This document shows positions 39,739 through 48,149 of a DNA stretch of 64,000 bases, one piece after another. Made by a program: the position numbers and the translations under genes. Numbering within the stretch: the first letter of the stretch is position 1; each line of letters opens with the position of its first letter. Source of the DNA: Bacillus sp. DNRA2 (GTDB lineage Bacteria > Bacillota > Bacilli > Bacillales > Cytobacillaceae); contig NZ_JABAIT010000003.1 in the NCBI RefSeq assembly GCF_012843265.1, positions 165,737-229,736 on the forward strand, in the 5' to 3' direction. Below the pieces are notes generated by a model, which searched no databases, was not told where the DNA came from, and was given only the letters and a program-made list of their open reading frames with translations.

Positions 39739-41487
39739 TTGAAAGTGTTTCTCGATTTAATGTGGTTTTTTAAGCAAGAGAAAAAGGCGTATCTATCAGG
39801 GGTTTTTCTGCTCGTGATTGTTGCCTTGTTAATTTTAGTACCACCGCGGGCGATTGGGATAGTCGTTGACCACATTCATGATGGTACGTTGACGCTTGGG
39901 ATATTAGCATTTTGGGTTTTTATGCTGCTCCTTTCTGGATTATTAAGTTATGTACTACGTTATTTTTGGCGAATAAGTATCTTTGGTTCTGCGGTAAAGC
40001 TTGCACGTAATTTGCGTGATCAGCTTTATGAGCATTTTACGAAAATGTCACCTGCTTTTTACCAAAACTGGCGTGTCGGCGATTTGATGGCACATGCGAC
40101 AAATGATCTGCAGGCGATTCAGCAAACGGCCGGGATGGGTGTGTTAACGATGGTCGATTCGCTGATTACAGGCGGAATCGTCGTCATTACGATGGTCGCA
40201 ACGATCAGCTGGAAATTAACGCTGATTTGCATGATTCCGATGCCGTTAATGGCAATCCTCACAAGCTGGTACGGAACGCACTTACATAAACGGTTTCATC
40301 ATGCCCAACAAGCTTTTTCCACTTTGAATGATAAAACCCAAGAGAGCATATCTGGAATTAAGGTCATTAAAACGTTCGGGCAGGAGCAGGAGGACATTGC
40401 TGATTTTAAAATAAAATCGGAGGATGTTGTCGCAAAAAATATTGCCGTGGCTCGCGTTGATGCCTTATATGATCCGACGATATCGATTGTCGTTGGTATA
40501 TCTTATTTTCTAGCGATCGTGTTCGGTTCGCGCATGGTTCTAAACGGCGAGTTGACGATTGGCCAATTAATTTCTTTCACGTCATATTTAGGGTTATTGA
40601 TTTGGCCGATGCTGGCGTTTGGCTGGCTGTTTAATATCGTCGAAAGAGGGCGCGCCTCCTATGATCGCGTCATGAAGCTTCTAAATGAAAAAATAGAGAT
40701 CGTTGATGAAGCGGAAGCGGTCGATGAAGCGCCGAGCGGGGAAATTGAGTATCGCATTAACAGCTTTACCTATCCAAATGATATGAAGCCGAGCCTTCAA
40801 GATATTTCTTTTACCCTAAAGCAAGGTCAAACATTAGGAATTGTCGGCAAAACGGGTGCGGGAAAAACAACACTCTTAAAGCTGCTCCTGCGAGAATTTG
40901 AGGAGTCAAATACACAAATTTTGTTCGGCGGACATCCGCTATCTCATTATAAAATCAATCAGTTAAGAGGGGCGATTGGTTATGTGCCCCAGGACCATTT
41001 TTTATTTTCAGCAACAATTGGTGAAAATATCGCCTTCGCCAAACACGATGCCACAAAGGAAGAAATCATTGCCGCAAGTCAGCTAGCCAATATTGCCGAA
41101 GATATTGATCGTTTTCCGGAAAAATATAACACGGTTGTCGGTGAGCGCGGGGTATCGCTGTCGGGAGGACAAAAGCAGCGAATCTCGATTGCCAGAGCAC
41201 TGCTGTTGAATCCTGAAGTATTGGTGCTCGATGATTCGCTATCTGCCGTTGATGCGAAAACGGAAGAGGGCATTTTGACAGCGTTGAAACAAAATCGGAC
41301 AGGAAAAACTACGATGATTACCTCGCATCGCTTAAGCGCCATTGCTCATGCTGACTTAATCATTGTTTTAGACGACGGACGTATGATAGAACAAGGGACG
41401 CATCAACAATTAATGGAACAAAACGGCTGGTACAAGGAAATGTATGTCCGCCAACAACTCGAAGACCTTGTCGAACACGGAGGGTGA
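39739..41487 (+). CDS. Heterodimeric ABC exporter subunit, BmrC/YheI-like
   Basis: 582 aa. N-terminal six-helix export domain (about 1-310) and C-terminal ATPase with Walker A GIVGKTGAGKTT, LSGGQKQRISIARALL signature and a degenerate Walker B LVLDDSLSAVDAKTE. Asp in place of the catalytic Glu marks the degenerate-site half of a heterodimer. I start at TTG 39739 behind GAGGAGGAG; an upstream ATG at 39709 would precede the likely transcription start. Sequence resembles B. subtilis YheI (BmrC), a multidrug exporter half. The partner gene follows after two bases. Confidence 0.88.
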   Translation: MKVFLDLMWFFKQEKKAYLSGVFLLVIVALLILVPPRAIGIVVDHIHDGTLTLGILAFWVFMLLLSGLLSYVLRYFWRISIFGSAVKLARNLRDQLYEHFTKMSPAFYQNWRVGDLMAHATNDLQAIQQTAGMGVLTMVDSLITGGIVVITMVATISWKLTLICMIPMPLMAILTSWYGTHLHKRFHHAQQAFSTLNDKTQESISGIKVIKTFGQEQEDIADFKIKSEDVVAKNIAVARVDALYDPTISIVVGISYFLAIVFGSRMVLNGELTIGQLISFTSYLGLLIWPMLAFGWLFNIVERGRASYDRVMKLLNEKIEIVDEAEAVDEAPSGEIEYRINSFTYPNDMKPSLQDISFTLKQGQTLGIVGKTGAGKTTLLKLLLREFEESNTQILFGGHPLSHYKINQLRGAIGYVPQDHFLFSATIGENIAFAKHDATKEEIIAASQLANIAEDIDRFPEKYNTVVGERGVSLSGGQKQRISIARALLLNPEVLVLDDSLSAVDAKTEEGILTALKQNRTGKTTMITSHRLSAIAHADLIIVLDDGRMIEQGTHQQLMEQNGWYKEMYVRQQLEDLVEHGG

Positions 41488-41489
41488 TT

Positions 41490-43280
41490 ATGGAGAAAAC
41501 CACCGTCTTAACCGGAAAACAGCAGCGAAAGGTATTATTTCGGCTGTTAACCTATACAAAACCACATCGGAAATTAATTATCACTGCGTTTAGCTTACTA
41601 CTTTTGACAACAATAGGTGATGTGCTAGGGCCGATTATCGTAAAAATCTTTATCGACGATTATTTAACACCGCGAAATCTAAGCTTTCAACCACTTGCCA
41701 CATTAGCTGCAGCCTATCTGTTAATTCAGGTTGGCAATGTGATTGTATCCTATTTTCAATTGTTTAAGTTTCAGGAAATCGCGATGTATATCATCCACCA
41801 GCTCCGGCTCGATGTATACGCCAAGGTTCAGTCACTTGGACTGCGTTATTTTGATAAAACCCCAGCGGGCAGCATCGTTTCTAGAGTAACGAATGATACC
41901 GAAGCGATTAAAGATATGTTCGTGTCGGTATTGGTCACTTTTATCCAAAGCGGGTTTTTGATGCTCGGGATTTTTGTCGCGATGTTTAGCTTAAATGTGA
42001 AGTTGGCGGTCTTTTGTTTGCTGATTCTGCCGATTATTTTCTGGATTATTCGATTGTACCGGAAGTATAGTTCGATTTTTTACCAAGATATGCGGGAGCG
42101 GTTGAGTCAGCTCAATGCGAAGCTGAGTGAATCGCTGCAGGGAATGGCTATCATTCAAATGTTTCGCCAGGAAAAACGGTTGAAGCAGGAGTTTGCGGAG
42201 ATTAACCAACAGCATTTCTTTGCTGGAATGAAAAATATTAAAGTGGATGGTCTCCTGTTAAGACCAGCGGTTGATATGGTCTATATCATCGCTTTAATGA
42301 TTGTGTTGAGCTTTTTTGGGGGGAGTTCGTTTGATAGTCCGATTGAGGTGGGGGTATTGTACGCCTACGTCAATTATTTAGACCGCTTCTTTGAGCCGGT
42401 CAACAATATGATGATGCGCTTGTCGATGTACCAACAGGCAATTGTCGCAGCGTCACGGGTGTTTCATTTATTGGATGAAACGGAGACAGCTCCTGAACAA
42501 AAATCTGAATCTATCAACATCACGAACGGCGAAATTGAGTTTCGCAACGTTAGCTTTTCCTATGATGGCAAGCAAGATGTTTTGAAAAATATTTCTTTTA
42601 CTGCTAAGCCTGGTGAAACGGTGGCACTTGTGGGGCATACCGGAAGTGGTAAAAGTTCGATTATTAATCTGCTGATGCGTTTTTATGAATTTGAACGCGG
42701 TGAGATTTTGATTGATGGAAGGTCAATCAAGGATTATTCGAAAGAGGAATTGCGCAGTAAAATGGGGCTTGTTCTCCAGGATCCGTTTCTCTTTTACGGG
42801 ACGGTGAAGGATAACATTCGGCTTCATGACAAGTCATTGACGGATGAACAAATCATCGATGCTGCTCAATTTGTTCAGGCTCATTCATTTATTGAAAAGC
42901 TCGAGCATGGCTATGATGACCGAGTTGTTGAAAGGGGAGCAACCTTCTCGAGCGGGCAACGCCAGCTGATTGCGTTTGCGCGGACCATCGCCGCAAATCC
43001 GAAAATCTTAGTACTTGATGAGGCAACTGCCAATATTGATACGGAGACCGAAGAGGGTATTCAAGCGGCACTTGAAAAGATGCGCCAAGGGCGAACGACG
43101 ATTGCGATTGCGCACCGGCTTTCCACCATCCAGGATGCCAATGAAATACTCGTGCTCCATCAAGGGACTATCGTTGAAAGAGGCAATCACCAGGAATTGC
43201 TAGCGAAAAAGGGTCTCTACTATAAAATGTACCTCTTACAAAATGGTAGTGTTGATTTGCTAGAGAGTGCGGTTCAATAA
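41490..43280 (+). CDS. Heterodimeric ABC exporter subunit, BmrD/YheH-like
   Basis: 596 aa. Six-helix export domain and ATPase with Walker A GHTGSGKSS and an intact Walker B LVLDEATANIDTETE (catalytic Glu present). Its signature motif FSSGQRQLIAFAR departs slightly from LSGGQ. This complements the degenerate partner upstream, so the two form one exporter. Likely substrates are drugs or lipids, by analogy with BmrCD. I use ATG 41490, five bases after GGAGGG. Confidence 0.88.
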   Translation: MEKTTVLTGKQQRKVLFRLLTYTKPHRKLIITAFSLLLLTTIGDVLGPIIVKIFIDDYLTPRNLSFQPLATLAAAYLLIQVGNVIVSYFQLFKFQEIAMYIIHQLRLDVYAKVQSLGLRYFDKTPAGSIVSRVTNDTEAIKDMFVSVLVTFIQSGFLMLGIFVAMFSLNVKLAVFCLLILPIIFWIIRLYRKYSSIFYQDMRERLSQLNAKLSESLQGMAIIQMFRQEKRLKQEFAEINQQHFFAGMKNIKVDGLLLRPAVDMVYIIALMIVLSFFGGSSFDSPIEVGVLYAYVNYLDRFFEPVNNMMMRLSMYQQAIVAASRVFHLLDETETAPEQKSESINITNGEIEFRNVSFSYDGKQDVLKNISFTAKPGETVALVGHTGSGKSSIINLLMRFYEFERGEILIDGRSIKDYSKEELRSKMGLVLQDPFLFYGTVKDNIRLHDKSLTDEQIIDAAQFVQAHSFIEKLEHGYDDRVVERGATFSSGQRQLIAFARTIAANPKILVLDEATANIDTETEEGIQAALEKMRQGRTTIAIAHRLSTIQDANEILVLHQGTIVERGNHQELLAKKGLYYKMYLLQNGSVDLLESAVQ

Positions 43281-43283
43281 TAA

Positions 43284-43322
43284 AAAAGCAGATTGGAATA
43301 CTTGCGTCCGGTCTGCTTTTTT
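43284..43322. terminator. Bidirectional terminator after the exporter operon
   Basis: AAAAAAGCAGA and TCTGCTTTTTT pair around an 18-base loop. The converging Spo0E-like gene ends here too. Confidence 0.82.
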
Positions 43323-43497
43323 AATGTGTGTGTGATGGGATTTTTTTAATAAAAATGTTATTGTATTTATTAAGCAATTCGTCTAGTTCTTGGCTGTGGC
43401 GAATCGCTGCCGATGAACTTAGACCGTTTTTGGAAACGACTGAAATTAATTCCGCACGTTTTTGTTCAATTAAGGTAAGCAGCTCATGTTTAAGCAA
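43321..43497 (-). CDS. Spo0E-family aspartyl-phosphate phosphatase
   Basis: About 58 aa helical hairpin with the Spo0E signature SQELD (S-x-x-x-D), which removes phosphate from Spo0A~P and so restrains sporulation. I use TTG 43497 behind AAGGGA; an ATG six codons earlier has no ribosome binding site. Family members with this size (YnzD, YisI) are known. It is isolated on the minus strand within a sporulation-control neighbourhood. Confidence 0.85.
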   Translation of the reverse strand: MLKHELLTLIEQKRAELISVVSKNGLSSSAAIRHSQELDELLNKYNNIFIKKIPSHTH

Positions 43498-43515
43498 GTT
43501 AAATGTTCCCTTCAT

Positions 43516-43821
43516 GTATAATTTGTAAATGATTTCACAAATAGTATTAAATAAAAAGAATAAATGCTAAGAAACTTACATTTGTTTACATTACCTTCAC
43601 CATTATAACGAAGAATGTTTGTAAATTCAAAGGAAAAATAGTAAAAAAATTCATGTTTTATACATTTCGAAAAATTGTCATAAAATGATGTTATCGTTAT
43701 TACTGTCATTATGTAAAATACGGTACAGTGCTTGAATTGTTCACAGCTTCTTCGGTATCATTACAAAACAACTTTTGATAGAATGAGACAAGGATAAATG
43801 TAAGAAAGGGATGTGTAATGA
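43516..43821. other. AT-rich intergenic region upstream of ccdA
   Basis: 306 bp, very AT-rich. A possible promoter for ccdA is TTGAAT (43732-43737), 18 bp, TATCAT. No gene or repeat is recognised. Confidence 0.4.
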
Positions 43822-44529
43822 ATGGATGAAATTAATATCTTCATAGCACTCGGTGCAGGCTTTTTAAGCTTTATTTCACCATGTTGCTTACCATTGTATC
43901 CGGCGTTTCTGTCGTATATAACGGGAATGAGTGTAGGAGAGTTAAAGAGTGAGAATGGTATGCTGCAAAAGCGCAGCTTGCTACATACATTGTTTTTCCT
44001 TGTTGGTTTTTCAATTATTTTTATCGCATTAGGTTTTGCGACGTCTCTAGTAGGCCAGTTCTTTAGAGAATATAACGACCTAATCCGTCAAATCGGTGCA
44101 ATTTTCATTATTTTATTTGGACTCGTCATTGTTGGTGTGTTCAAGCCTGAATTTTTAATGAAGGAAAGACGTTTTGAAATTAAGAACCGTCCATCTGGTT
44201 ATATTGGCTCCGTGCTTATCGGGATGGCGTTCGCAGCGGGCTGGACGCCTTGTACTGGTCCAATTCTTGGTATCGTTATTTCACTTGCAAGCACAAACCC
44301 TAGCTCAGGAATGCTTTACATGATTGCCTATTTACTAGGCTTTGCGATTCCTTTCTTCGTGCTGTCATTCTTCATTGGCAGAATGCAATGGATTCGCAAG
44401 AACAATGTGAAAATCATGAAAATTGGCGGTTGGGTCATGATTATCATGGGTATTGTGTTATTCTTTGACTGGATGACTAAAATCATTATTTATCTTCAAC
44501 AGCTTACAGGTGGATGGTCTGGGTTCTAA
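43822..44529 (+). CDS. ccdA: Cytochrome c biogenesis / thiol-disulfide transfer protein CcdA
   Basis: 235 aa, six membrane helices. It moves reducing power across the membrane for haem attachment to cytochrome c and for spore development. The two redox cysteines sit in helix 1 (SPCCLPLYP) and helix 4 ([10 protein letters not shown]). The order ccdA-yneI-ccdC-yneK is the conserved Bacillus one. A GAAAGGG site lies somewhat far upstream of the ATG. Confidence 0.95.
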   Translation: MDEINIFIALGAGFLSFISPCCLPLYPAFLSYITGMSVGELKSENGMLQKRSLLHTLFFLVGFSIIFIALGFATSLVGQFFREYNDLIRQIGAIFIILFGLVIVGVFKPEFLMKERRFEIKNRPSGYIGSVLIGMAFAAGWTPCTGPILGIVISLASTNPSSGMLYMIAYLLGFAIPFFVLSFFIGRMQWIRKNNVKIMKIGGWVMIIMGIVLFFDWMTKIIIYLQQLTGGWSGF

Positions 44530-44620
44530 CTAAATTGTTCCTTGATTAACTTTACATTTGTTTGACACTAGTTGAATATGTTAAAATTTTTGCTAGAGTT
44601 AAATCGCAGGGGGAACTTTA

Positions 44621-44977
44621 ATGGCCAGAATTTTAATCGTTGATGATGCGAAATTTATGAGAACCATGCTGAGGTCTATTTTAGAAAAAGCGAACCATGA
44701 AATCGTTGGTGAAGGTGAAAACGGGAAAGATGCGGTCAAACTCTATGCTGAAACAAACCCCGATTTAACGATTATGGATATTACCATGCCGGAAATGAGC
44801 GGCGTAGAAGCAATGAAGGAAATCAGACGCGAATTCTCTGATGCCAAAATTATCATGTGCTCAGCGATGGGCCAGCAAAAATTGGTAGTCGAAGCGATCG
44901 AAGCAGGCGCCAAGGACTTTATCGTCAAGCCCTTTAATGAAAGCGGCGTTTTAGAGGCGATCAAACGAATCCACTGA
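44621..44977 (+). CDS. yneI: CheY-like single-domain response regulator YneI
   Basis: 118 aa receiver domain only. Phospho-acceptor D53 (TIMDITMPEMSG), acidic pocket D8 and D9, switch S81 (CSAMGQ) and K103 (IVKPF) are all intact, so it should be phosphorylatable. No output domain and no cognate kinase nearby. The family is named for its B. subtilis position between ccdA and ccdC. Confidence 0.9.
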   Translation: MARILIVDDAKFMRTMLRSILEKANHEIVGEGENGKDAVKLYAETNPDLTIMDITMPEMSGVEAMKEIRREFSDAKIIMCSAMGQQKLVVEAIEAGAKDFIVKPFNESGVLEAIKRIH

Positions 44978-44985
44978 TAATCACA

Positions 44986-45022
44986 AAGCCATTTAAGAAT
45001 TTTCTTAAATGGCTTGTTTTAG
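44986..45022 (+). terminator. Terminator of ccdA-yneI
   Basis: AAAGCCATTTAAGA pairs with CTTAAATGGCTT, then GTTTT. Confidence 0.85.
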
Positions 45023-45158
45023 CTTTAATGTGGTTGTAAAATGAACATTGTTTGATGCTGATTATGTTTTTTTCATGGAGAAAAGGTCGTTAGGATTTTT
45101 CTTTTTTTGCGTTTTGTATATAATGTTAGTGTAAATTAAAAAGATAAGGATGAAGTAT

Positions 45159-45650
45159 ATGATATGGGTCGTTCTTTCTTCAATCGGTGCCGTCTTCATG
45201 GGAACTTTCGTCATGATAATGAGGATCCGGTCCGCCAAAAAACCAGCTAGTGCTAAGAAAATTATCTTACCACCGTTATTTATGAGCACTGGTGCGTTAA
45301 TGTTTTTGTTTCCAATGTTTCAAGTGACTTTAAGTGAAGTCGTTGAAGCAGCGTCTGTCGGCATGTTGTTTTCAATTTTATTAATCAAAACATCTAAATT
45401 CGAAATTCGAGATGAAGATATTTATTTAAAACCGTCCAAAGCTTTCGTGTTCATCCTCGTGGGATTGTTGATTGTTCGCACCATCGCAAAATCAATCCTC
45501 AGTTCATCAATCGATGTGGGCGAACTTGGCGGCATGTTCTGGATCCTAGCATTCGGAATGATCGTCCCTTGGCGCGTTGCCATGTTCATCAATTTCCGTA
45601 AGCTGCAATTGCAATTACAAGGTCGGACTACTAATGTAACGCCAGTATAA
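45159..45650 (+). CDS. ccdC: CcdC/YneJ membrane protein
   Basis: 163 aa, about four to five membrane helices with short connecting loops; family DUF/CcdC associated with cytochrome c biogenesis by gene position in Bacillus. RIRSAKKPASAKKIILPPLFMSTG is typical. I use ATG 45159 with AAGGATGAAG upstream; ATG 45150 overlaps that site. No catalytic residues are evident. Confidence 0.88.
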   Translation: MIWVVLSSIGAVFMGTFVMIMRIRSAKKPASAKKIILPPLFMSTGALMFLFPMFQVTLSEVVEAASVGMLFSILLIKTSKFEIRDEDIYLKPSKAFVFILVGLLIVRTIAKSILSSSIDVGELGGMFWILAFGMIVPWRVAMFINFRKLQLQLQGRTTNVTPV

Positions 45651-45654
45651 GTAT

Positions 45655-45702
45655 AAAAAACAAGTGGAGGAAAACATGATGTTTCCCTCCACTTGTTTTT
45701 TT
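45655..45702 (+). terminator. Terminator of ccdC
   Basis: An almost uninterrupted stem of about 16 bp (ACAAGTGGAGGAAA against TTTCCCTCCACTTGT) followed by seven T. Confidence 0.92.
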
Positions 45703-45739
45703 GTCTAATTGAATTGTTGAGGTGGTCATAAGGACAATT

Positions 45740-46000
45740 CATCTGAATTCTTGCTGGGATTTGGCCTTATGAGTTTTTATAAGACCATTTCATAAGAATA
45801 ATTGCTGGGATTTGGCCTTATGAGCCCTTCATAAGACCATTTCAATAGAATACTTGCTGAGTTTTGGCCGTATGAGCCCTTCATATGACCATTTCAATAG
45901 AATACTTGCCGAGATTTGGCCGTATGAGCCTTTCATAAGTTCATTTCACATGAAATAATAATGAGTTTTGGACTCATGGGCAGTTCATAAGCTAATTTCG
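45740..46000 (+). repeat. Family D array: five ~52-bp hairpin repeats (TTGGCCTTATGAG core)
   Basis: TTGGC/TTGGA blocks start at 45761, 45812, 45864, 45916 and 45968, spaced 51, 52, 52 and 52 bp. In each unit GGCCTTATGA is followed a few bases later by TCATAAGACC, its near reverse complement, so every unit can form a hairpin. Sequence is unrelated to families A-C, but the layout (hairpin unit, about five helical turns, just after a terminator) is the same as family B. Confidence 0.9.
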
Positions 46001-46031
46001 AAAAGTTTAGCAGATACCTTGATATGTCATT

Positions 46032-46457
46032 TTAGAAAAATTGTTCATATGGAGCAAGGTCAATGTGACGCTCGTCCATTTTTTTACGTAAAAATTTATG
46101 ATCGCGCTTTGGTGTTGCCAAAATATAACCGCGGATAATTAAATCCTGGGTAATGGCCTTTGCATGTTCTGCCAAGGCAAGCTCACCAATCTTACCGGCA
46201 ATCTTTTGCTTGGCTACATCACGGAACAATTCTGGTACAGGACTAACTAGGTCATTAAGAAACTCTTTTTGCTCATCGCCCCAAAGCTCAAGCGTTTCAT
46301 TAATATAATGCAGTTCCCAATCCATATCAGACTTGCCATCCTGCTTAGGTAATTTCTTAAAGAACTTGCGAAACATAAAATAGCCGCCAATTGTCATCAA
46401 CACAACCATGACTGCGCACCAAAAGGCGATAAACCACATAAACCAATTATGAAGCAT
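46032..46457 (-). CDS. yneK: DUF2621 membrane protein YneK-like
   Basis: 141 aa. One N-terminal membrane helix (about residues 5-27) and a cytoplasmic domain with WELHYINETLELWGDEQKEFLNDLVSPVP and the C-terminal TPKRDHKFLRKKMDERHIDLAPYEQF. I use ATG 46457 (AGGTGA five bases upstream); a GTG three codons earlier overlaps that site. It is the usual neighbour of ccdC in Bacillus. Function unknown. Confidence 0.85.
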   Translation of the reverse strand: MLHNWFMWFIAFWCAVMVVLMTIGGYFMFRKFFKKLPKQDGKSDMDWELHYINETLELWGDEQKEFLNDLVSPVPELFRDVAKQKIAGKIGELALAEHAKAITQDLIIRGYILATPKRDHKFLRKKMDERHIDLAPYEQFF

Positions 46458-46671
46458 CTTGTTCACCTACAAAGCCATTATTTTCGGGCAGCATTGTTTC
46501 TCCGTCAACCGGGGTGATTTTTACGAACATCATCGATAACCGTTTCTGCTTCATAAAAATCAAAAATGCAAAATATTCTGCCCTTCGTTATTATCATTAT
46601 AGTAAATATTACGAATAAATGACAAGTATATGGGCGCAACGACAATATTCGACGTTTTTCACTTTCGCCAC

Positions 46672-46700
46672 TTGATAAAATGGTAATATCTCAGTATAAT
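46672..46700 (+). promoter_or_regulatory. Sigma-A promoter of the selenocysteine tRNA
   Basis: TTGATA (46672-46677), 17 bp, TATAAT (46695-46700): one mismatch from full consensus. It gives a leader of about 20 bases before the mature tRNA, so the tRNA gene is probably expressed. Confidence 0.85.
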
Positions 46701-46726
46701 AAAGCTTGTCACTTCATAATTACAAT

Positions 46727-46823
46727 GGGGCTGGATGGGGTACTGGTGTCCTCCGCGGTCTTCAAAACCGTCTGTGACCTGCGTGCCAGGTTGGGTGGGT
46801 TCGATTCCCACGCGGTCCCGCCA
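46727..46823 (+). tRNA. selC: tRNA-Sec (anticodon TCA)
   Basis: 97 nt with encoded CCA (46821-46823). Anticodon loop CTTCAAA puts TCA at 46762-46764 on a 5-bp stem. D-arm has the long stem (GGGGTA with TCCTCC, one mismatch) and the CTGGTG loop typical of tRNA-Sec. A long variable arm (ACCTG with CAGGT) and T-arm GTGGG-TTCGATT-CCCAC follow. The 8-bp acceptor stem, a tRNA-Sec hallmark, pairs GGGGCTGG with GCGGTCCC but includes two G-U pairs and a G-G mismatch at pair 8. The 3' part from 46760 on is identical to the copy at 61231. It implies that the host makes selenoproteins. Confidence 0.9.
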
Positions 46824-46828
46824 TATCA
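46760..46828 (+). repeat. attL: 69-bp direct repeat, copy 1 (inside tRNA-Sec)
   Basis: Identical to 61231-61299 over 69 bases, from the anticodon loop (CTTCAAAA) to five bases past CCA (TATCA). Identity stops abruptly on both sides. Typical of tyrosine integrases that insert at tRNA 3' halves and rebuild the gene. Confidence 0.95.
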
Positions 46829-46846
46829 ACCAATAACCGCAAGGGT

Positions 46847-46883
46847 TTACGGTGATTGTAGCCGTTGATTGTTACGGTGATTG
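46847..46883 (+). repeat. Candidate arm-type integrase sites, left end of element 1
   Basis: TTACGGTGATTG occurs at 46847-46858 and 46872-46883, with CCGTTGATTGT between them. These resemble the 11-bp repeats at the right end (61165-61208), as expected of integrase arm sites. Confidence 0.5.
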
Positions 46884-46976
46884 AAGCGATATATCAACAC
46901 GGTTTTCGCCCAGTCTACGATAAGACTGTGTCAGACCGATTAATTAAACCGTTTTAGACTGAATATGAAACCGTTC

Positions 46977-47007
46977 AACCTCTTACGTATTTTTTACGGA
47001 AGGGGTT
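46977..47007 (+). promoter_or_regulatory. Hairpin sequestering the integrase-1 ribosome binding site
   Basis: AACCTCTTACGTA pairs with TACGGAAGGGGTT (two mismatches) around a T loop and is followed by a T run. The AAGGGG that serves the TTG start at 47014 lies in the descending arm. It may act as a terminator, a translation block, or both. Element 2 has the same arrangement. Confidence 0.6.
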
Positions 47008-47013
47008 TTTATT

Positions 47014-47976
47014 TTGCGCAAAAATAGCACACGGATATTAAAACGTGAGCCAAAACGCGTTATATCTGAATACTTAACAATGTCGGATATGTTCGACGAG
47101 TTCATGCTGATTAAAAAAGGCGAAGGCCTTGCACGCCGAACCATCGACGAATATTACATAAATTACCGTTATCTAAAGGAATATATCGGGCGAGAAATTA
47201 CAGCGGAAGAAATGACGACAGAGTTATTTGTCGGCTGGATTGAGCACATGATCGAGGAATTAGACTACTCGCCGGCCACCGTTAACATTCGCGTTCGCAC
47301 TAACCGGTCGTTTCTACGTTACGCATACGACGAAAAAGGCTGGATAACCGAACCGATACACCGCCGATTCAAGCCGATTAAGGCGCCAATAGATAACGTT
47401 GAAGCACTAACGACAGACGAATTTCGCCGTCTAATAGGCGCAATGGACGATAGCAGCTACGTTTCCTTTAGGGCAAAGGTTTGCGCGTTTGTATTGCTCG
47501 ATACAATGATGCGAGTTTGCGAACTTGTCGACGTCAAACGGTCAAATGTGGACCTTAAAGCGATGACTATTCGACTCGAAGCTGCCGACACAAAGAACCG
47601 CGTCGGTCGTTACGTGCCTTTATCGGCTCGTACAACGAAAATATTATCGGAATATTTAGACGAGACTACGCAATTTAACAGCGATTACGTGTTTTTAACG
47701 TATGAAGGCGAGAAAATGAGCGAGGCAACTGTCCGCGATAATCTGCGCGTTGCCGCACAAGTCGCGAAGATAAAAGACAAGCGAGTTAGTCCGCACGTGC
47801 TACGGCACACTGGCGCATTGTTCTACATTCTTAACGGCGGGGATCCATTCTCATTACAAAAAATCTTGGGCCACACACACATGAACATGGTACGCCGTTA
47901 CGTTCAAATGACCAACATGGACGTTCAGAACCAACACAGTGCGTTTTCGCCGTTAAATTACGTGTTTAAAAAATAA
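47014..47976 (+). CDS. Tyrosine-type site-specific integrase, element 1
   Basis: 320 aa. SAM-like core-binding domain (about 24-105) and catalytic domain with R167, K194, H261 and R264 (HVLRH), H287 (GHTHMNM) and nucleophile Y296 (RRYVQM), a full active site. It lies 185 bp inside attL and points away from the tRNA. The start is TTG 47014 behind AAGGGG held in a hairpin. It is clearly related to the integrase of element 2 (the catalytic domains are nearly superimposable by eye), consistent with both using the tRNA-Sec site. Codon use is CpG-rich. Confidence 0.92.
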   Translation: MRKNSTRILKREPKRVISEYLTMSDMFDEFMLIKKGEGLARRTIDEYYINYRYLKEYIGREITAEEMTTELFVGWIEHMIEELDYSPATVNIRVRTNRSFLRYAYDEKGWITEPIHRRFKPIKAPIDNVEALTTDEFRRLIGAMDDSSYVSFRAKVCAFVLLDTMMRVCELVDVKRSNVDLKAMTIRLEAADTKNRVGRYVPLSARTTKILSEYLDETTQFNSDYVFLTYEGEKMSEATVRDNLRVAAQVAKIKDKRVSPHVLRHTGALFYILNGGDPFSLQKILGHTHMNMVRRYVQMTNMDVQNQHSAFSPLNYVFKK

Positions 47977-48098
47977 CCGATAAACAAAAAAAGAGCGCGG
48001 TTGCCGCAAACAACCAAACGCCCCATTCAAATTATCTACGTATATATTATCGAAAAAATAGCGTCTAGTCAACGTTTGTTTAACTATGCGCTTAAAAT

Positions 48099-48112
48099 CG
48101 AACATATGTACG
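48099..48112 (+). promoter_or_regulatory. LexA (SOS) box upstream of the element 1 operon
   Basis: CGAACATATGTACG matches the Bacillus LexA consensus CGAAC-N4-GTTCG at nine of ten fixed positions. It lies 38 bp before the 48150 start codon, where it would block transcription of the rightward genes. It suggests that the element responds to DNA damage, as prophages and some ICEs do. Confidence 0.7.
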
Positions 48113-48149
48113 TATTAGGGCGAGCGCTCCAACGAGGAGAGCCGAAACT

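Larger units (their letters stand above)
45651..46031. other. Intergenic region between ccdC and yneK
   Basis: 381 bp filled by the ccdC terminator and a five-unit 52-bp repeat array (about 45740-46000). No coding sequence. Confidence 0.7.

Noticed and set aside
46680..46868. Small + strand protein frame across the tRNA-Sec gene
   Set aside because: It is fully explained by the tRNA gene and its promoter; no ribosome binding site.
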